A DNA stretch of 37,252 nucleotides from an uncultured Eubacterium sp. (GTDB lineage Bacteria; Bacillota_A; Clostridia; Lachnospirales; Lachnospiraceae), in assembly GCA_910589045.1 (NCBI GenBank), contig CAJUSH010000037.1:1-37252 (forward strand). The letters run 5' to 3'. Position 1 is the stretch's first letter, and each line of letters begins with the position of its first letter. Shown here piece by piece: positions 16,476 through 24,422 of this stretch. A program made the translations under genes and the position numbers. A model generated the notes under the pieces. It saw only the letters and a program-made list of their open reading frames with translations, ran no database searches and was not told the DNA's origin.

Positions 16476-18061
16476 CCGATGGTCTTGACAATCATCAGCT
16501 TATTCCCCGGCTGCACCGCTTCCTCCGTCAGCTCGTTCAGCTCCATAATCTGCGGAATCGTCACCCGGTGGGTTTTGGCGATATTCCAGAGATCATCCCC
16601 CTCCTTTACGATATATCCGATCATGCCCGGCTGCATCCGAAGCTGCTCCCCGTCCAGCGGCGCCGCCTCGATTTTTTCCACATTTTTCACGGTATGGTTC
16701 TCAAAAACAATCACGCAGAGGCGTATCTGCGCCTTGCACTCCACCTGGCTCTGGTCAAGGAGCGCCGTCGTGAGCTGGTCGATGCCCGCTTCCAGATCGT
16801 AGCTGATCCTTGACGTCTCGGGGCTTAGTCCCGCCACCTCCACCACCTCGTTAAAGGGAAGCGTCTCGTTTACCGCCATCATCGGCATCTCGTCGTTTGC
16901 GGCAACGTAGAGCAGCTTGAGCTTGAGAATGCCGGAAACCTCCAGCCGCCCCGGCCCCGGTGTCACCTCCTCCACCTGAACCGTCCCCACACAGGAACAG
17001 ATCTGCATGACCTGACCGCTGTCCTCCAGCGTAATGCGCTCATTCAGCCGGAAACGGGAATCATTCTTAACCAGCAGCTTCTGAAGCGTAACGTCGCTCG
17101 TCGTACAGCTCAGATCACTTCCGGTCGCATACACATCCTGCAAAAGCGTCAGCGTCCGCTCCTGCCAGAGCGTATAATCCACCTCCAGCACCGCCTCGAG
17201 CTGCAGCAGGCGCTCCTCTCCGTCAAAATCCTCCGCCGCCTCCAGATCACTGGAAACGAGCCGCACCCGCACCCATGAGAGCACCTCCGGGTCCGCCTCC
17301 GCGGCATCCACCTGCGCCTGCATCGGAACCGCAAGCTCCAGACACTGCATCTGCTCCGTGTCCTCCGCGCTCCGATATGCCATATGTATGAGCAGCTCGC
17401 CGCTTAAACTGATTTTCCCCTCCTCCATGCGGCTCTCCAGTGCCCGCGGCTGTAAGGAATACCACAAAATCTCCTGTATGCCCGGCTTGTTGGAAGGAAG
17501 CGTCAGCTCGCTTCTGAAACGGCTTGTATCCTTTTTTTGTCCAAGCAGCTCCAGCGCCGTAACCTCTTCCCTGCGCACCTGCACATGCTCCGGCTCCCCG
17601 CCCGTCAGATCGGTAGCAAGGCTGTAGGCACCCGGCTGCCGAAGCTGCAGCTGCAGTGTGATCAGCGAGCGGATCTCCAGCTTTCTCGAATTGATCAGGC
17701 CGATGGAGAGATCCTCGATCTCGGGAACCACGAAAACCATATCGTACTCCTCGCCGCCCTCCATGCGCACGTTCTCCTGGAACGGGATTTCCCCCTGCAG
17801 ATGGTTAAAATAGCCTTCCTCCCGGCTGCTTTTATAAAGTACCTCAAAGTGCAGCACACCCCGCAGGCGTACCAGGTCCTTCTCGACCTTCGCCTCCTCC
17901 ATGCGCACCTGCCCCTTTTCCTCGATAATTTTCAGGATATCCGGCTTATATTCCGCCAGATTGTAATCGTCGTCCAGCGTAATCTGTGTGATTGCCTTGC
18001 CCTTTTCATTCATCACATGGATCTGCTGCCGTTCACACTCCAAATATTGTGCTGATTCCAT
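16472..18061 (-). CDS. SPOCS (DUF3794) domain protein with C-terminal LysM
   Basis: This 529-residue protein has about three repeats of the SPOCS/DUF3794 domain (about 25-150, 165-290, 305-430) and a C-terminal LysM domain (about 480-525: YIVKEGDDLWNIAKTHRV). SPOCS proteins occur in spore coats of Clostridia, and LysM binds peptidoglycan, so a role in the spore envelope is the best guess. I start at the ATG at 18061 because GGAGG lies 9 nt upstream. The ribosome site is inside a 16-bp hairpin, which should block translation unless it is opened. It lies 178 nt downstream of veg on the same strand; no separate promoter is obvious. No spore genes are adjacent. Confidence 0.85.
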   Translation of the reverse strand: MESAQYLECERQQIHVMNEKGKAITQITLDDDYNLAEYKPDILKIIEEKGQVRMEEAKVEKDLVRLRGVLHFEVLYKSSREEGYFNHLQGEIPFQENVRMEGGEEYDMVFVVPEIEDLSIGLINSRKLEIRSLITLQLQLRQPGAYSLATDLTGGEPEHVQVRREEVTALELLGQKKDTSRFRSELTLPSNKPGIQEILWYSLQPRALESRMEEGKISLSGELLIHMAYRSAEDTEQMQCLELAVPMQAQVDAAEADPEVLSWVRVRLVSSDLEAAEDFDGEERLLQLEAVLEVDYTLWQERTLTLLQDVYATGSDLSCTTSDVTLQKLLVKNDSRFRLNERITLEDSGQVMQICSCVGTVQVEEVTPGPGRLEVSGILKLKLLYVAANDEMPMMAVNETLPFNEVVEVAGLSPETSRISYDLEAGIDQLTTALLDQSQVECKAQIRLCVIVFENHTVKNVEKIEAAPLDGEQLRMQPGMIGYIVKEGDDLWNIAKTHRVTIPQIMELNELTEEAVQPGNKLMIVKTIG

Positions 18062-18065
18062 ACAA

Positions 18066-18122
18066 AAAGACCTCCGTTTTTTGACTTGCTTACTCCATAA
18101 GTATTCAAAAACAGAGGTCTTT
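18066..18122 (-). promoter_or_regulatory. hairpin sequestering the SPOCS-LysM ribosome site
   Basis: On the transcribed strand, AAAGACCTCTGTTTTT (18122..18107) pairs along its full length with AAAAACGGAGGTCTTT (18081..18066), with one G-U pair. The stem is 16 bp with a 25-nt loop. The GGAGG is inside the stem and the ATG is 4 nt beyond it. A T-run (CTTTTTGT) at the end also makes it terminator-like. Confidence 0.7.
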
Positions 18123-18126
18123 ATGC

Positions 18127-18183
18127 GAATCTTTCCCAAGATTCTTTTTTGCGGCTGTTCCATTCCTTCACAGCTGCTTTTTT
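18127..18183 (+). terminator. tandem plus-strand terminator-like hairpins
   Basis: Reading the plus strand, GAATCTT-TCCC-AAGATTC is followed by TTTTTT. Then GCGGCTGT-TCCATTCCTTC-ACAGCTGC (one mismatch) is followed by another TTTTTT. Both have the form of intrinsic terminators, yet no plus-strand gene lies upstream. On the minus strand they are stems in the leader of the SPOCS-LysM gene. Confidence 0.4.
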
Positions 18184-18239
18184 CGCATTTAAAATGCATA
18201 TTGCAATGGTAGTTCTGCACACCTGGACGGCTGCGGGGT

Positions 18240-18482
18240 TCAGCACAGTTTCATACGAATATCCCTGGTAATGATATCAGTGTAGGAAAATGACAAAAGC
18301 TGCGGTGGATTGAGACCATCGGTGCTGTCTACAAGAATCGTAAATACACTGGGATAAGCGTTCTGAATGACACCCTCCTGAATATCGACCTTGTTGCGTC
18401 CACGATCCAACTGAATCACAACCTTATTTCCAAGACGCTGATGCACGGAGGCACGCACCTTGCTGATTTCAGATTGTTTCAT
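18240..18482 (-). CDS. veg: Veg family protein
   Basis: This 80-residue protein matches Veg (about 85 residues in Bacillus), a small beta-rich protein with GNKVVIQLDRGRNKVDIQEG, VFTILVD and LSFSYTDIITRDIRMKLC. In B. subtilis Veg affects biofilm formation, and its gene is known for a very strong promoter. A near-perfect sigma-A promoter lies upstream here too. I start at MKQSE, 7 nt after GGGAGGAA; the upstream in-frame ATG overlaps that ribosome site. A hairpin in the leader (18545..18574) follows an AGGAGG. The SPOCS-LysM gene lies downstream. Confidence 0.92.
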   Translation of the reverse strand: MKQSEISKVRASVHQRLGNKVVIQLDRGRNKVDIQEGVIQNAYPSVFTILVDSTDGLNPPQLLSFSYTDIITRDIRMKLC

Positions 18483-18544
18483 TCTTTTTCTTTCCTCCCT
18501 CATATAATGTTTGCCCGTTTGCTTCCTCTCACGGACATTTCGTC

Positions 18545-18574
18545 GGAAGCAGAATATACGCTGTTCTGCCTTCC
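18545..18574 (-). promoter_or_regulatory. veg leader hairpin
   Basis: GGAAGGCAGAA pairs with TTCTGCTTCC, with a single bulged G and an 8-9 nt loop. An unexplained AGGAGG lies directly 5' of it. It is in the 5' UTR between the promoter and the veg start. Confidence 0.45.
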
Positions 18575-18605
18575 TCCTATACTTAAATGAATTCTCTCCG
18601 CAACC

Positions 18606-18635
18606 AGTATACCACTAGATATAGTATTCTGTCAA
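18606..18635 (-). promoter_or_regulatory. strong sigma-A promoter of veg
   Basis: Minus strand TTGACA, an 18-bp spacer and TATACT, about 125 nt upstream of veg. The downstream leader is unusually long. Confidence 0.8.
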
Positions 18636-18645
18636 TGTAGAAAAA

Positions 18646-19050
18646 TTACCGAAACACAACATTTTGTTCATCACACAGGAGCTTTACCACAATATATGGA
18701 TAAGCACTTGTGGTGTCCTGCGCCGTGCCTGCGCCGCCCCCGAGCAGCTGCGTATCAAACACGATCCCGTCCTTTGTCCGGTACAGCTCCAGCACCTGGA
18801 TGCTGCTGCCGGCGGGCTGCTCACCGTAGCCCTTTACCAGATAAAAGCATCCGTCATCGGCATACGTAAGCTTCATCTCCTCCGTCATGGCATCCTCGAT
18901 CTGTGTCAGAAGCTCCGGCGGAATGTCCTCCGGTGCCACCAGTGTATACTCCAGATCCGCCTGCTTCTGCGCTTCCTGCTCCTCGATACCGCAGCCCGCC
19001 AAAAGGCAGACGCCAAGCAGCACCGCGAGCATCACTTTCAATTTCTTCAT
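18646..19050 (-). CDS. PrcB-like lipoprotein
   Basis: A 134-residue lipoprotein: signal peptide, then LLAGCG lipobox with Cys about residue 20. The mature part has KGYGEQPAGSSIQVLELY followed by a hydrophobic ending AYPYIVVKL, resembling the PrcB C-terminal domain of a Treponema protease complex. The match is by pattern only. In this organism it could be a membrane-anchored surface protein of unknown role. GGAGGATGCT precedes the ATG. It is divergent from plsC. Its gene stops just beside the veg promoter, so veg is independently transcribed. Confidence 0.6.
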   Translation of the reverse strand: MKKLKVMLAVLLGVCLLAGCGIEEQEAQKQADLEYTLVAPEDIPPELLTQIEDAMTEEMKLTYADDGCFYLVKGYGEQPAGSSIQVLELYRTKDGIVFDTQLLGGGAGTAQDTTSAYPYIVVKLLCDEQNVVFR

Positions 19051-19087
19051 AGCATCCTCCTGAAATATGATTCATTCTTTTTTTGCG

Positions 19088-19117
19088 TTGTCATTCCAAC
19101 TGCGAATGTGCTATAAT
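19088..19117 (+). promoter_or_regulatory. sigma-A promoter of plsC
   Basis: TTGTCA, an 18-bp spacer and a perfect TATAAT with an upstream TG (extended -10) lie about 40 nt before the plsC start. Confidence 0.75.
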
Positions 19118-19158
19118 TAAGTATTCAATTTGGTAAAATATATGAAAGGTTCAAAGAT

Positions 19159-19920
19159 ATGATTCGCACATTTTTTGTACTGCTGTATGTCGTACTCTTT
19201 CTGATTCTCGGAATTCCGGTGCTCGGGATCGAATGGCTCATTTCCAAAAAGAAGGAGTGGCGCTACGCGGCCGATCTCAGCCAGCTGAGAATTGTGCAGT
19301 GGGCATTCCGCTGCATCTGCTTTCTCTCCGGTGTAAAGCTCACCGTCATCGGTGAGGAGCATGTGCCCGCCGACGAGCCAGTGCTCTACATCGGCAACCA
19401 CCGCAGCGACTTCGACATTGTCATCTGCTATGCACGCTGTCCGGGACTCACCGGCTATATTTCAAAAAACAGCATTGAGCGCATCCCTCTGCTCTCCACC
19501 TGGATGCGCAGACTTTACTGCCTGTTTATCGACCGCGATGATATCAAGCAGAGCCTGAAAACGATCCTGAGCGGTATTGATCATATCAAAAACGGGATCT
19601 CCGTCTGCATTTACCCGGAGGGCGGGCGCGGCAAGGGCACCGACGAGCTCGACATGCTTCCCTTTAAGGAGGGCAGTCTTAAGATCGCGGAGAAAACCGG
19701 CTGTAAAATCATACCTATGGCGATCACCGGTTCCGCGGATATCTTCGAAAACCATAAGCCCCGAATCAAAAAAACACAGGTCATCCTGGAGTACGGCGAG
19801 CCGATTGATGTATCAGCGCTCACAAAGGAAGAAAAAAAGAAGCTGGGCATGTACTGCCAGACTAAGATCCGGAGCATGCTGACGCAGCACCGGCAGCTGA
19901 CGCCCTCCAATACCGACTGA
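19159..19920 (+). CDS. plsC: 1-acyl-sn-glycerol-3-phosphate acyltransferase
   Basis: The 253-residue membrane enzyme adds the second acyl chain to lysophosphatidic acid, making phosphatidic acid. It has an N-terminal membrane segment (about 4-24). The acyltransferase motif NHRSDFD has catalytic His81 and Asp86. The glycerophosphate-binding motif is YPEGGRGKG (152-160), a variant of the more common FPEGTRS. The protein extends to a helical C-terminal tail, normal length for PlsC. AAAGG lies 9 nt before the ATG. A consensus promoter lies upstream and a terminator directly after. It is a stand-alone gene. Confidence 0.93.
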   Translation: MIRTFFVLLYVVLFLILGIPVLGIEWLISKKKEWRYAADLSQLRIVQWAFRCICFLSGVKLTVIGEEHVPADEPVLYIGNHRSDFDIVICYARCPGLTGYISKNSIERIPLLSTWMRRLYCLFIDRDDIKQSLKTILSGIDHIKNGISVCIYPEGGRGKGTDELDMLPFKEGSLKIAEKTGCKIIPMAITGSADIFENHKPRIKKTQVILEYGEPIDVSALTKEEKKKLGMYCQTKIRSMLTQHRQLTPSNTD

Positions 19921-19925
19921 AAAAT

Positions 19926-19971
19926 AAAAACTGCACGCCCGCGTCCAAAAACGTCGGCAGTGCAGTTTTTG
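19926..19971 (+). terminator. terminator after plsC
   Basis: AAAAACTGCAC pairs with GTGCAGTTTTT around a partly paired inner region. It lies just after the stop codon and the T-run suits the plus strand. Confidence 0.75.
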
Positions 19972-20020
19972 CTTTTCTTTTCCTTACATTTCAATTTCAG
20001 TGTCATTCCCGCATTCACTT

Positions 20021-20047
20021 ATAAAGAGGGGACAGTCCCCGCTTTTG
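20021..20047 (-). terminator. terminator after murF
   Basis: GGGGAC-A-GTCCCC (20028..20040) is a strong GC palindrome. On the minus strand it is followed by CTCTTTAT, placing it 15-40 nt after the murF stop. The loop is short and the T-run modest. Confidence 0.55.
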
Positions 20048-20062
20048 TCCGGCCAGACCGCT

Positions 20063-21454
20063 TTACCGGGTCAGCGCCTCCACGATCTTCGGATATTCCA
20101 TGGCATGGGACGCCTTTACCAAAACCGTATCCCCCGCCTGGACAAAGGGCAGGAGCGCCTCTGTCAGCGCTTCTTTCGTGTCAAAATAAAACACCTCGGT
20201 CCCGTCCGTATGCCCGCTCACGCCGCGCACCAGCTCCTTCGCACATTTCCCGGACGCGAACAGCGCATGGAGACCCTTTTTTGCGGCATACACACCCACA
20301 TCATAGTGCAGCTGCAGCTCCTGTTCACCGAGATCCTTCATATCACCCAGCACGGCGATCCTGCGTCCCTTCGCCTGTGCGAGCACGTCGAGCGCCGCCC
20401 GCACCGATGTCGGGCTTGCGTTGTAGCAGTCGTCGATGACCAGATAGTCGTGAACCGGGATCAGATTCGTGCGCCCGTTGATCGTGCGTGCCGCCTCGAT
20501 ACCCGCGCAGATCTCCGCCTCGGAAAGTCCCATCGCAAGGCCGACTGCCGCCGCCGCCATGGCGTTGTAAACGTTGTGCTCGCCAGGGACAACCACATGC
20601 ACCCGGTGCACCGCGCCGGGCAGGTGCAGGTTAAAATCAATCCCGTCCAATCCATGGCTTTCTACTCCATCCGCGAAAATCTGCTTCCGTGTATAGGCGG
20701 CGCCGTCCGGGCGCGCTTCGCCCATCCCGAAAAAGACAGGCTCCCTTCCCTGCACCCGGCCCACCGTGCACAGCTTATCGTCATCGCCGTTGAGCACGAC
20801 CGTCGCGTCACATTTCAGATAATCAAACACCTCGGTTTTTGCCTTCAGCACGCCGTCCCGATCGCCCAGATCCTTCAGATGGCACATCCCGATATTTGTA
20901 ATAACAGCCACATCCGGCCGCGCAATCTCTGCCAGACGGCTCATCTCCCCGAAATCCGAGATGCCCATCTCAAGCACCGCGATCTCATGCTCCTGCCGCA
21001 GGCCGAACACGGTAAGCGGCAGTCCAATCTCGTTGTTGTAGTTTTCCGCGGTCTTATGCACACGGTATTTCTGCGCCAGAACCGACGCGATCATCTCCTT
21101 CGTGCTCGTCTTTCCCACGCTTCCCGTAATGCCGACCACCGGAATACCGAGCGTTTCCAGGTACAGTGCCGCAATGCTGCGCAGCGCATCCCGCGAGGAT
21201 GCCACAAGCAGACACGGTCCCGGCGCATCGATCTCACGCTCCGAGACGACCGCCATCGCCCCCTTCGCAAACACCTCCGGAATAAAATCGTGCCCGTCAA
21301 ACCGCTCACCGGGCAGCGCAACGAACAAAAAGCCGCGCTCCACCCTGCGGCTGTCCGTCACGATACCCGCCACCTCTTCCGTTTCGCGGCCCGCACCGCC
21401 CGTCAGCCGCGCACCGCAAGCCTCTGCCATCCGCTGTAACGTCAATCCCTTCAT
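20063..21454 (-). CDS. murF: UDP-MurNAc-tripeptide D-Ala-D-Ala ligase
   Basis: MurF joins D-Ala-D-Ala to the UDP-MurNAc-tripeptide, the last cytoplasmic step in making the cell-wall pentapeptide. The 463-residue protein has the N-terminal substrate domain and an ATP-binding Mur ligase core with P-loop GSVGKTST at 111-118. The C-terminal Mur ligase domain has DDCYNASPTS and LGDMKDLG. GGGAG precedes the ATG. The ATG overlaps the ddl stop by 4 nt (ATGA), so the two are translationally coupled. Length is normal. Confidence 0.97.
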   Translation of the reverse strand: MKGLTLQRMAEACGARLTGGAGRETEEVAGIVTDSRRVERGFLFVALPGERFDGHDFIPEVFAKGAMAVVSEREIDAPGPCLLVASSRDALRSIAALYLETLGIPVVGITGSVGKTSTKEMIASVLAQKYRVHKTAENYNNEIGLPLTVFGLRQEHEIAVLEMGISDFGEMSRLAEIARPDVAVITNIGMCHLKDLGDRDGVLKAKTEVFDYLKCDATVVLNGDDDKLCTVGRVQGREPVFFGMGEARPDGAAYTRKQIFADGVESHGLDGIDFNLHLPGAVHRVHVVVPGEHNVYNAMAAAAVGLAMGLSEAEICAGIEAARTINGRTNLIPVHDYLVIDDCYNASPTSVRAALDVLAQAKGRRIAVLGDMKDLGEQELQLHYDVGVYAAKKGLHALFASGKCAKELVRGVSGHTDGTEVFYFDTKEALTEALLPFVQAGDTVLVKASHAMEYPKIVEALTR

Positions 21455-22494
21455 GCTTCATTCTCCCTTTTCTTCAAGGAAATCTCAATAATCTGTTCAC
21501 ACAGCGCACCGTAGCCGATACCGGCCGCTTCCGCCTCCTGGGGAAGCAGGCTTATGGGTGTCATGCCGGGAAGCGTATTTGCCTCCAGACAGAAAAACCG
21601 CCCCTCCTCATCCATGAGGAAATCCACCCGCGAATAGGTATCCAGACCGATGACCTTCGCCGCCTGCTGCGCATACGACTGAACCTCCCTTGTCTGCCCG
21701 TCGGTCAGATGCGCCGGGCACGTCTCGATTGTGCTGCCCGCCTGATACTTGTTTTTGTAATCGTAAAAACCGTTAATAGGTGCCATCTCAATGACCGGAA
21801 GCGCCTTTCCCGACAGCACGCCCACCGAAAACTCCCTGCCCTCGATGTACTGCTCCACCACAACCTCATTTTCCCAGCGAAACGCCTCCTGCAGCGCCGC
21901 CTCGTAGGCATTTTTGTCCCGCACGATGGACACGCCGATGCTCGAACCGCCGCAGCACGGCTTTACCACACACGGGAAATCCGGCTGCTGCTGCGTCCCC
22001 TGACCCTTTTTCACGGCAAAGCCACGGGGCACCGGAACACCCCCTGCCGCCAGAATTTTCTTTGCCAGGTCCTTGTTCATCGCAATCGCGCTTGAAAGAT
22101 AGCTCGAGCCCGTATAGCGAATGCCATACAGATCGAACACCGCCTGAATCTTCCCGTTTTCGCCGTTCTCGCCGTGCAGTGCCATAAACACAATATCCGC
22201 CATCCGGCACAGCTCAATCACGTTCGGCCCGAAATAGCCGTTCGCCGGGTCTGTGCGCAGCGCCCGGACTGCCGAAAGATCCGGCGCAGTCTCGGCGATC
22301 TCCTCCACCGCGATGCTGACCTCCTCGCTTTTTTCAAACCAGTCCCTCGCTGCGCTCCCCGCACGCCCGATGTACACGTCCATCAGGATGACCCGATGCC
22401 CGTTTGCCCGCAGTGCGGCACATACCTGCCTGCCCGTCACAAGCGAGACGTCCCGCTCCGGGCTTAATCCCCCTGCTAAAACTACAATATCCAT
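21451..22494 (-). CDS. ddl: D-alanine--D-alanine ligase
   Basis: Ddl makes the D-Ala-D-Ala dipeptide that MurF then uses. The 347-residue protein has the ATP-grasp fold: VVLAGGLSPERDVS near the start, MALHGENGENG, PCVVKPCCGGSSIGV and, near the end, RVDFLMDE...EANTLPGMTPIS. The AALHG motif of typical Ddl is MALHG here. I start at 22494 because GGGAG lies 7 nt upstream; the longer in-frame start lacks a ribosome site. It overlaps murF by 4 nt. The order ddl-murF is common in Clostridia. Confidence 0.96.
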   Translation of the reverse strand: MDIVVLAGGLSPERDVSLVTGRQVCAALRANGHRVILMDVYIGRAGSAARDWFEKSEEVSIAVEEIAETAPDLSAVRALRTDPANGYFGPNVIELCRMADIVFMALHGENGENGKIQAVFDLYGIRYTGSSYLSSAIAMNKDLAKKILAAGGVPVPRGFAVKKGQGTQQQPDFPCVVKPCCGGSSIGVSIVRDKNAYEAALQEAFRWENEVVVEQYIEGREFSVGVLSGKALPVIEMAPINGFYDYKNKYQAGSTIETCPAHLTDGQTREVQSYAQQAAKVIGLDTYSRVDFLMDEEGRFFCLEANTLPGMTPISLLPQEAEAAGIGYGALCEQIIEISLKKRENEA

Positions 22495-22626
22495 ACCATT
22501 TCTCCCTAAAATCCACTCTTTTGTTTTATTATATGTCATGCGCTGCCCTTAAGCCAATACACAACGACTCTTTTGCACTCTATCCTACCCCATTTTCGCC
22601 GGGATGACAAGAGGATTCCTGGCAAG

Positions 22627-23508
22627 TCACCACACAAATGACATGAGATAGCTCTCCCCCAGAAGCTCCGTCTCCGGCGAGGCGCCCGCCTCCCCGCGCT
22701 CCTTTAAAATTTCCTGCAGCATATGCATCCGCGAGTACGCCTGCTGTGCCTGCGCTGTCTCATGCAGAGAAAAGAGCGTATTGCTCAAATTTCCGTAGAG
22801 ACTCGGCAGTGCCAGCAGACGCCCGCCGCTCAGGCAGCGCCGGATGCCCTTATCGCAGAGCATGCGTGCCGGATAAAAAAGCCCCGCGTTCTGCTTGATT
22901 GCCGCCAGGTTATTGCAAACCACCGGAAAGAGCAGCACACCGACCTCCCCGTCCACATACTGCTCCGAGAGGTAACTGTAAAGCCGCTCCAAAATCCGGT
23001 TCGCCGACTCAAAGCTCTCCATATAATAAAACTGCACCGCGATACTGTTTAAGATAAACAGCTCCAGGTATGTGTAGGTCAGCCGCTTTGCACTCTCGCC
23101 GTAAAGCTCCGCCAGCGGCATGGACATCACCAAAATCTCCATCAGCTCCAGAAGCAGCACCGCATGATCCATGCCGTTTTTTACCCGCTCCAGCACGAGC
23201 ACATACGCGTAATACTGCTCCTCGAACAGCGAGCCCTTTGCCCGGTGGCTCTTTGCCTGCGCGAGAATGCGCTCCCAGTCCCGCAGCTCCAGCAGCTCCT
23301 TTGCCCCTCCGAACCCGGTAAAAAAGCAGCCGGAGTCCCTCAGCCTGCGAAGCAGCGCCTCCGCAACACGGCCTGAGGGCATCTGACTGCCGCTCTCAAT
23401 CTTGGCGACGGAGCTAACGGAGCAAATACCTGCCGCCAGCTCCTCCTGTGTCATATGAAGCCGTCCTCTCAGCTCTCTGACCACGTCACCCAACCTGTAA
23501 TAAACCAT
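22627..23508 (-). CDS. XRE-family regulator with helical C-terminal domain
   Basis: The 293-residue regulator has an N-terminal XRE helix-turn-helix (about 5-60: MTQEELAAGICSVSSVAKIESG). A long all-helical C-terminal half, probably TPR-like, resembles Rgg/PlcR-type quorum regulators that sense peptides. No cognate peptide gene was seen. I start at the second of two ATGs because the GGGGAGG lies 8 nt from it, against 2 nt from the first. Upstream, a pair of Spo0A-like boxes lies about 170-190 nt from the start. The regulated genes are not evident. Confidence 0.8.
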   Translation of the reverse strand: MVYYRLGDVVRELRGRLHMTQEELAAGICSVSSVAKIESGSQMPSGRVAEALLRRLRDSGCFFTGFGGAKELLELRDWERILAQAKSHRAKGSLFEEQYYAYVLVLERVKNGMDHAVLLLELMEILVMSMPLAELYGESAKRLTYTYLELFILNSIAVQFYYMESFESANRILERLYSYLSEQYVDGEVGVLLFPVVCNNLAAIKQNAGLFYPARMLCDKGIRRCLSGGRLLALPSLYGNLSNTLFSLHETAQAQQAYSRMHMLQEILKERGEAGASPETELLGESYLMSFVW

Positions 23509-23678
23509 TTCCATTTCCTCCCCATCCGCAGAATCCCTTCTGACGAACGCGGCTATTGCCGCAGTCCCTGTCTGCTTTTCACAAGTATACCTTCCGCATA
23601 TAGGGAGAATCTTTTCAATTTGTGTAATTATTTTGTTCCGTTTTCGTCAAATACTTCAAAATGAATATCGGGAAAACA

Positions 23679-23695
23679 TTCGACCCGATTCGACA
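23679..23695 (-). promoter_or_regulatory. tandem Spo0A-box-like sites
   Basis: Minus strand TTTGTCGAATCGGGTCGAAT contains a perfect TGTCGAA 0A box and a second copy, GGTCGAA, exactly 10 bp apart (one helical turn). It lies upstream of the XRE regulator and just downstream of hpf. Confidence 0.4.
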
Positions 23696-23734
23696 AACAG
23701 ATCAAGCCCCCGCTCTTTTCCGCGTCCGAACCGG

Positions 23735-24262
23735 TTAAAACTCCGGCTCAATCAGGCCGTAGCTCTTGTCCTTGCGCTTGTAGACCACATTGACCTCCCC
23801 GGTTTCCGCATTACGAAACACAAAGAAGTTATGTCCCAGAAGCTCCATCTGCACACACGCATCCTCGGGAAACATGGGCTTCATGCCGAATTTCTTCGCG
23901 CGGACGATCCGGATCTCCTCATCATCAGCGATCTCCTCCTCCACAAACTCCTTGCGGAGGCTATCGGAATTTTGCTGCTTCGTGATCAATTTCTTGCGGT
24001 ATTTTTTCAGCTGCGCCTCAATCACATCCACAACCAGATCGATCGTAACATACATATCATCACTCTGCTGCTCCGCGCGGATAATATGTCCCTTCATGGG
24101 AATCGTAACCTCCATCTTCTGGCGCTCCTTCTCCACGCTGAGCGTCACAATACATTCCGCATCCGCCGTAAAATACTTCTCGAGCTTCGCGAGCTTGTCC
24201 TCCGTCACGCTGCGCAATGCCTGTGTCACATCAATGTTCTTGCCGCTGATCGTAATTTTCAT
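23735..24262 (-). CDS. hpf: long-form ribosome hibernation promoting factor
   Basis: HPF dimerises 70S ribosomes into inactive 100S particles when growth slows. The 175-residue protein has the N-terminal S30AE domain (about 1-100: MKITISGKNIDVTQALRSVTEDKLAKLEKYF) and a C-terminal dimerisation domain (about 115-175, ending VVYKRKDKSYGLIEPEF), the long form found in most Firmicutes. AAGGAG lies 9 nt before the chosen ATG; a longer in-frame start has no ribosome site. A TCCTGC/GCAGGA hairpin (24299..24325) sits in its leader. It is divergent from the EF-P reductase gene. Confidence 0.95.
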   Translation of the reverse strand: MKITISGKNIDVTQALRSVTEDKLAKLEKYFTADAECIVTLSVEKERQKMEVTIPMKGHIIRAEQQSDDMYVTIDLVVDVIEAQLKKYRKKLITKQQNSDSLRKEFVEEEIADDEEIRIVRAKKFGMKPMFPEDACVQMELLGHNFFVFRNAETGEVNVVYKRKDKSYGLIEPEF

Positions 24263-24422
24263 ATGATCATCTCCTTTTTGAGATATTTTCCGTGACAATC
24301 CTGCTATAACGTACAGGAAGCAGGAGATGTACGGTGTTTTATCATTTTATCAAAAAATCTCTTTTAAAACCAGCCCTTTTTAGGTAAAATATATAAATAA
24401 AGCATAAAAAACGGAGTAGCCT

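Noticed and set aside
15160..16488. A 442-codon open frame opposite the NlpC/P60 gene
   Set aside because: It is the reverse of a coiled-coil gene, giving long Leu-rich runs, and has no independent signal.
20000..21439. A 479-codon open frame opposite murF
   Set aside because: It is antisense to a clear murF with conserved motifs, and has no recognisable domain or ribosome site.
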